Positions 6,250 through 9,796 of a stretch of 9,796 nucleotides of DNA are shown here, piece by piece (the stretch's first letter is position 1; each line of letters begins with the position of its first letter). The stretch lies in contig JADGCE010000071.1 of assembly GCA_015229095.1 (NCBI GenBank), forward strand, positions 3,686-13,481. The letters are read 5' to 3'. The notes beneath the pieces were generated by a model. That model was not told where the DNA came from, made no database searches, and was given only the letters and a program-made list of their open reading frames with translations. This DNA is from Magnetococcales bacterium (lineage in GTDB: Bacteria > Pseudomonadota > Magnetococcia > Magnetococcales > Magnetaquicoccaceae). The position numbers and the translations under genes were made by a program.

Positions 6250-6402
6250 GGAATTTCCTGAATGTTGGGTCGAAGGGGTTGGCAGGCGACGCCTCTCCTG
6301 CCCGTTGGTGCCGCAGGCAGGCATTGCCGTGGCAACAAAAGCGGGCGCCGGGCGGTGCAAGGGCTCCCACAGCGTGGGGAGGAGCACCCGATCATCCCTG
6401 TG

Positions 6403-6431
6403 AGATTCCTCAATATGGGTCAGAATGTCAA
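6403..6431 (-). promoter_or_regulatory. Possible promoter for motB copy 2
   Basis: On the minus strand, TTGACA (plus-strand 6431-6426) is a perfect -35 box, but the hexamer 17 nt downstream, GAATCT (6408-6403), matches the -10 consensus at only 2 of 6 positions. If used it would give a leader of about 150 nt. Support is weak. Confidence 0.25.
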
Positions 6432-6524
6432 GTGGTTTCCTCCCCCTGTCGCACTTTGGCGGTGGTCATGGTCGCCTGGGATGGGATTGCAGGGTCGAGA
6501 ATGGGCCATTCTGCATCCCCCTCT

Positions 6525-6553
6525 TTGCCATGGTGGAAAAATTTTGCTATAAA
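6525..6553 (+). promoter_or_regulatory. Strong sigma-70 promoter of secA
   Basis: TTGCCA (6525-6530, 5 of 6) is followed after 17 nt by TATAAA (6548-6553, 5 of 6), preceded by TGC, an extended -10 element. Transcription would begin near 6560, about 33 nt before the ATG at 6593. This placement supports 6593 as the true start of secA. Confidence 0.75.
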
Positions 6554-6592
6554 GCCTGTTTCGCCTCTAACGGTTGCAAGGAAATCGTACAC

Positions 6593-9355
6593 ATGTTCAG
6601 TTTTATTGCCCGCAAAATTTTTGGTTCCCGGAATGATCGATATTTGCGGAAACTGCAGAGTGTGGTCAGCCACATCAACAGCCTGGAGGCTGACATGGTG
6701 GCGTTGAGCGATGCCGATTTGCGGGGACAAACGGAGCGTTTCAAGCAACGTCTGCAGGGGGGAGAGGCGTTGGACAATCTGCTGCCGGAGGCCTTCGCCG
6801 TTGTGCGGGAGGCCAGCAAACGGGTTTTGGGTATGCGCCACTTTGACACCCAGTTGCTGGGCGGTTTGGTGTTGCACCAGGGCAAAATTGCCGAAATGCG
6901 TACCGGTGAGGGCAAAACTCTGGTGGCCACCCTGCCCCTTTACCTGAATGCCCTGACCGGCAAGGGGGTACATCTGGTGACCGTCAACGACTATCTCGCC
7001 CAACGGGACTCTGCCTGGATGGGGCAGATCTATCGCTTTTTGGGGATGGAAGTGGGGGTGATCATCCACGGTCTGGACGATGAGGAGCGGCGTCGGGCAT
7101 ACCATGCAGATATTGTCTACGGAACCAACAACGAGTTCGGGTTTGACTTTCTGCGGGACAATATGAAGTTTACTGTGGAGGATCTGGTGCAGCGATCCCT
7201 CCATTTTGCCATTGTCGATGAGGTGGATTCCATTCTCATCGACGAAGCCCGCACCCCGCTCATCATTTCCGGCCCGACCGAAGACAATACCGATAAATAT
7301 TATCGGGTGGACCGCCTGATTCCCCAGATGCAAAAGGATAGCCATTTTACCGTCGATGAGAAAACGCGGACGGTGGTCTTCACGGAAGAAGGCAATGAAC
7401 TCATAGAACGGTTGCTGCTGGAACAGGGCATCTTCAAAAGCGGCAACCTGTATGATATTGCCAATGTGGAGACGGTGCACCATGTCAACCAGGCCTTGCG
7501 CGCCCATGCCCTGTTTGAAAAAGATCGGGATTATATCGTCAAGGATGGCGAGGTGATTATCATCGACGAATTTACCGGACGCATGATGCCCGGCAGACGC
7601 TATTCGGATGGCCTGCATCAAGCGCTGGAGGCCAAGGAACAGGTGATGATTCAGAACGAATCACAAACCCTGGCCTCCATCACCTTCCAGAATCTGTTTC
7701 GCCTGTACGACAAACTGGCGGGCATGACCGGCACGGCCGATACCGAAGCCTCCGAGTTTGAGTCCATTTATCGCCTGGAGGTGATCATTCTGCCCACGCA
7801 TCGACCCATGATCCGTGTGGACAATGACGATGTGGTTTTTCGTACCCATGAAGAAAAATTGGTGGCCATTGTCGAGGAGGTGCAGGCTTGCTACCAGAGG
7901 GGTCAACCGGTACTGGTGGGCACCATCTCCATTGAAAAGTCCGAGGAGTTGGCCCGCCGTCTGCGCAAGGCAAACATCCCCCATACCGTGCTGAATGCCA
8001 AATACCACGAAAAAGAGGCGGAGATTGTCGCCCAGGCAGGTCGCCAGAACGGGGTGACCATCGCCACCAACATGGCGGGGCGAGGGACCGATATTCAATT
8101 GGGGGGCAATCCCGACATGCGCATTCTGAGGGAAATTCCCGCTGATCTCCCTCCGGAAGAGAGGCGCCAAAGAGAGGCGGCCATCCGCGCCGAATGTGCT
8201 GCGGAAAAAGAGAGGGTGATCCAGTTGGGTGGGCTGCATATCATCAGCAGCGAGCGCCATGAGGCTCGTCGCATCGACAATCAGCTGCGCGGGCGGGCAG
8301 GACGGCAGGGCGATCCGGGTTCCAGCCGCTTTTATCTGTCGCTGCAGGACGATTTGATGCGTATTTTCGGCTCAGAGCGCATGGATGGCATGTTGCAAAA
8401 ACTGGGATTGCAAGAGGGAGAAGCCATTGTCCATCCCTGGATCAACCGTGCCATCGAATCGGCACAAAAAAAGGTGGAAGGCCGCAATTTTGATATCCGC
8501 AAAAATCTGCTCAAATATGACGATGTCATGAATGAGCAGCGCAAGGTGATTTATGAACAGCGGCTGGAGATCATGCAGAGTGATGATCTGGCGGATTTTC
8601 TGGAAGATCTCCGCGATGAGTTGCTGGATGGCATTGTCGAGGAGCACATTCCCGCTGCGGCCCTGCCGGAAAATTGGCAGATGGATGGGCTGGCTGCCGG
8701 GATGTTGCGCCAGTTTGGCCTCTCCTTGCCGGAGGCGCATGGCTGGCAGCGGGAAGAGGGGGTGACGGCCAAGGAGATCAAGGAACGGCTGCGGGAGGCC
8801 GTGCGCATCCGTTTCCAGGAGCGGGAAGAGCGTATGGGCGCGCCACTGATGCGCTATCTGGAAAAGAGCATTCTGCTGCAGGTGTTGGACTCCTTGTGGA
8901 AAGAACACCTGCTGAACATGGACCACTTGAAAGAGGGTATTCATCTGCGGGGGTATGCCCAGAAAGATCCCCTGAACGAATACAAACGCGAGGCCTTTGA
9001 GCTGTTTGACGGATTGTTGGAACGGATCAAGGTAGAGGTCATTGACGTGTTGTCCCGTGTGGAGGTTTCCCATCAGGAGGAGGTGGAGCAGTTGGAGACG
9101 GAGCGGGCCTCATCGTGGGATAAAGGGCTCTCCTTGCAACACCCGGACTATGCCTCCTGGTTGGGAAGTACAGGGGAAGAGGAGGAAGAGGAGGAAGAGG
9201 AGGAGGAAGAGGAGACGGGGATAGAGGTGGAGGAGACAAAGAGTACGGAGCACAAAACGCCCTACCGTCGGGATGCGGAAAAAGTGGGTCGCAACGCCCC
9301 CTGTCCCTGTGGCAGCGGTAAAAAATACAAGCAGTGTTGCGGGCAATTGGTGTAA
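6593..9355 (+). CDS. secA: Protein translocase ATPase subunit SecA
   Basis: 920-residue ATPase that drives preproteins through the SecYEG channel (E. coli SecA has 901). Walker A is MRTGEGKT (102-109); the DEAD-box equivalent is DEVD (209-212); NMAGRGTD (493-500) and QLRGRAGRQGD (564-574) are the second nucleotide-binding domain motifs. NLYDIANV (285-292) lies in the preprotein cross-linking domain. The helical scaffold and wing regions run to about 830, with LDSLWKEHLLNMDHLKEGIHLRGYAQKDP in the expected place (765-793). The C-terminal tail ends in the zinc-binding CPCGSGKKYKQCC (904-916; Cys904, 906, 915, 916), which binds SecB and ribosomes in characterised homologues. Before it sits a run of 13 glutamates (862-874), unusual for this linker. 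The start is MFSFIARKIFG, with aagga at 6578-6582, 10 nt upstream. It has its own promoter, and a second gene begins 27 nt after the stop with no terminator between. Confidence 0.98.
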   Translation: MFSFIARKIFGSRNDRYLRKLQSVVSHINSLEADMVALSDADLRGQTERFKQRLQGGEALDNLLPEAFAVVREASKRVLGMRHFDTQLLGGLVLHQGKIAEMRTGEGKTLVATLPLYLNALTGKGVHLVTVNDYLAQRDSAWMGQIYRFLGMEVGVIIHGLDDEERRRAYHADIVYGTNNEFGFDFLRDNMKFTVEDLVQRSLHFAIVDEVDSILIDEARTPLIISGPTEDNTDKYYRVDRLIPQMQKDSHFTVDEKTRTVVFTEEGNELIERLLLEQGIFKSGNLYDIANVETVHHVNQALRAHALFEKDRDYIVKDGEVIIIDEFTGRMMPGRRYSDGLHQALEAKEQVMIQNESQTLASITFQNLFRLYDKLAGMTGTADTEASEFESIYRLEVIILPTHRPMIRVDNDDVVFRTHEEKLVAIVEEVQACYQRGQPVLVGTISIEKSEELARRLRKANIPHTVLNAKYHEKEAEIVAQAGRQNGVTIATNMAGRGTDIQLGGNPDMRILREIPADLPPEERRQREAAIRAECAAEKERVIQLGGLHIISSERHEARRIDNQLRGRAGRQGDPGSSRFYLSLQDDLMRIFGSERMDGMLQKLGLQEGEAIVHPWINRAIESAQKKVEGRNFDIRKNLLKYDDVMNEQRKVIYEQRLEIMQSDDLADFLEDLRDELLDGIVEEHIPAAALPENWQMDGLAAGMLRQFGLSLPEAHGWQREEGVTAKEIKERLREAVRIRFQEREERMGAPLMRYLEKSILLQVLDSLWKEHLLNMDHLKEGIHLRGYAQKDPLNEYKREAFELFDGLLERIKVEVIDVLSRVEVSHQEEVEQLETERASSWDKGLSLQHPDYASWLGSTGEEEEEEEEEEEEETGIEVEETKSTEHKTPYRRDAEKVGRNAPCPCGSGKKYKQCCGQLV
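9176..9214 (+). repeat. 9-bp tandem repeat encoding a 13-glutamate tract in SecA
   Basis: Three perfect tandem copies of gaagaggag (9176-9202), one extra gag, then a fourth copy (9206-9214). Bases 9172-9215 are purine only (44 nt). Changes in copy number would stay in frame and only lengthen or shorten the acidic stretch. Confidence 0.9.
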
Positions 9356-9382
9356 CCGCAGGCCGGTGGCCCGGTGGGAAAG

Positions 9383-9796
9383 ATGAAAAAGTCAAAAGCC
9401 CAGCGCACAAAAGCAAGGCGTGAACAGACGGAGAGCAGGGCGCACGCCTTATCGGTCGAGCCGTTGCCGGAACAGTCGCAACCGCAGGTGACGGACTCTG
9501 TCGGTGTTGATCGTCCCGGAAGAGGGGATCTCCTCCTGCGCGAATCCATGGGCAATTTGGTCACCATCCAGGTAACGCCGGGTGTGGTGTGGTTGCAGGT
9601 GCCTGAGGCGGGGCTTTATGTGCTTTGTGGCGCGCCCAGCGAGGTGGTCAAACATTTATCCCTGCGCGGCTTGATTCAGACGATCACCCGGGACGGCGTC
9701 ACCTACGAAACCGGCCCCAATGCCGTTCTGTTATCCGATTTGTTGGTGCAAAACGGCGGTTTTGCCAATTTGACAGAGTTTCCCATCCTGCAGATG
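9383..9796 (+). CDS. Unidentified protein, 3' end cut by window
   Basis: A frame opens at ATG 9383 and stays open for 138 codons to the window end. Residues 1-20 are strongly basic (KKSKAQRTKARREQ), about 21-45 look disordered (Pro/Gln/Glu-rich), and from about 50 a folded domain begins: LVTIQVTPGVVWLQVPEAGLYVLCG, then SEVVKHLSLRGLI and ETGPNAVLLSDLLVQNGGFANLTEFPILQM at the edge. The alternating hydrophobic strands suggest a beta-rich domain. The ETGPNA and FANLTEFPILQM phrases remind me of the start of some bacterial metallo-beta-lactamase-fold hydrolases, but no metal-binding motif is visible in this part, so I do not assign a function. ggga at 9376-9379 is very close to the ATG; an in-frame GTG at 9374 is an alternative start. 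It starts 27 nt after secA and is likely co-transcribed with it. Confidence 0.8.
   Translation, partial: MKKSKAQRTKARREQTESRAHALSVEPLPEQSQPQVTDSVGVDRPGRGDLLLRESMGNLVTIQVTPGVVWLQVPEAGLYVLCGAPSEVVKHLSLRGLIQTITRDGVTYETGPNAVLLSDLLVQNGGFANLTEFPILQM

Larger units (their letters stand above)
6250..6592. other. 343-nt divergent intergenic region between motB copy 2 and secA
   Basis: No gene is supported here. The secA reading frame happens to stay open back to an ATG at 6425, but the secA promoter lies downstream of that codon and the extra 56 residues do not look like SecA. The region holds the secA promoter (6525-6553), a possible minus-strand promoter, a TTGCC-gt-GGCAA dyad (6324-6335) that could be an operator, and a 7-bp bulged hairpin (6364-6381). 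Confidence 0.6.

Noticed and set aside
5302..6261. 319-residue plus-strand open frame opposite motB copy 2
   Set aside because: It is the complement of a gene with clear MotB/PomB homology, and its translation shows no recognisable domain.
6425..6592. Extended SecA start at ATG 6425
   Set aside because: The best promoter (6525-6553) lies inside this stretch and the extra residues are not SecA-like; ATG 6593 has a ribosome site and the expected N-terminus.

Overview
The window looks like a chromosomal stretch of a moderately GC-rich, flagellated Gram-negative bacterium, probably a proteobacterium. The evidence is a sodium-type (PomA/PomB-like) stator, a SecA with a C-terminal zinc-binding tail, a DedA-family membrane protein and an electron transfer flavoprotein (ETF) pair. 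The gene content and the last partial gene would fit a Magnetococcales-like lineage, but that is only an impression and cannot be settled from this sequence.

Layout: (1) 2-1750, the 3' part of etfB followed 15 nt later by a complete etfA; together they encode the ETF heterodimer. A very strong 13-bp perfect hairpin lies inside the etfB reading frame at the window edge. (2) 1948-2547, a DedA-family membrane protein behind a 197-nt gap. (3) 2733-3536, an unrecognised single-pass membrane protein with a charged coiled-coil N-terminus. (4) 3756-5309, a stator operon in the order B then A, behind a TTGACA-N17-TAACAT promoter candidate and closed by a textbook rho-independent terminator (5345-5376). 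(5) 5512-6249 on the minus strand, a second B-type stator paralogue converging on the operon. (6) 6250-6592, a 343-nt divergent intergenic region with a convincing secA promoter. (7) 6593-9355, a complete 920-residue SecA with an unusual 13-glutamate tract in its C-terminal linker. (8) 9383 to the window end, the first 138 codons of a gene that runs off the edge.

Functionally the window is mostly housekeeping: redox electron transfer, envelope lipid handling, a rotary ion-driven motor and protein export. The accessory interest is in the motor cluster. One A subunit is flanked by two B paralogues in opposite orientation. Both B proteins are short and keep the ion-binding Asp and a Cys-x-x-Cys motif, and both have lost the recognisable peptidoglycan-binding signature of MotB/OmpA domains. 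No CRISPR array, tRNA, rRNA, insertion sequence or defence system was seen.
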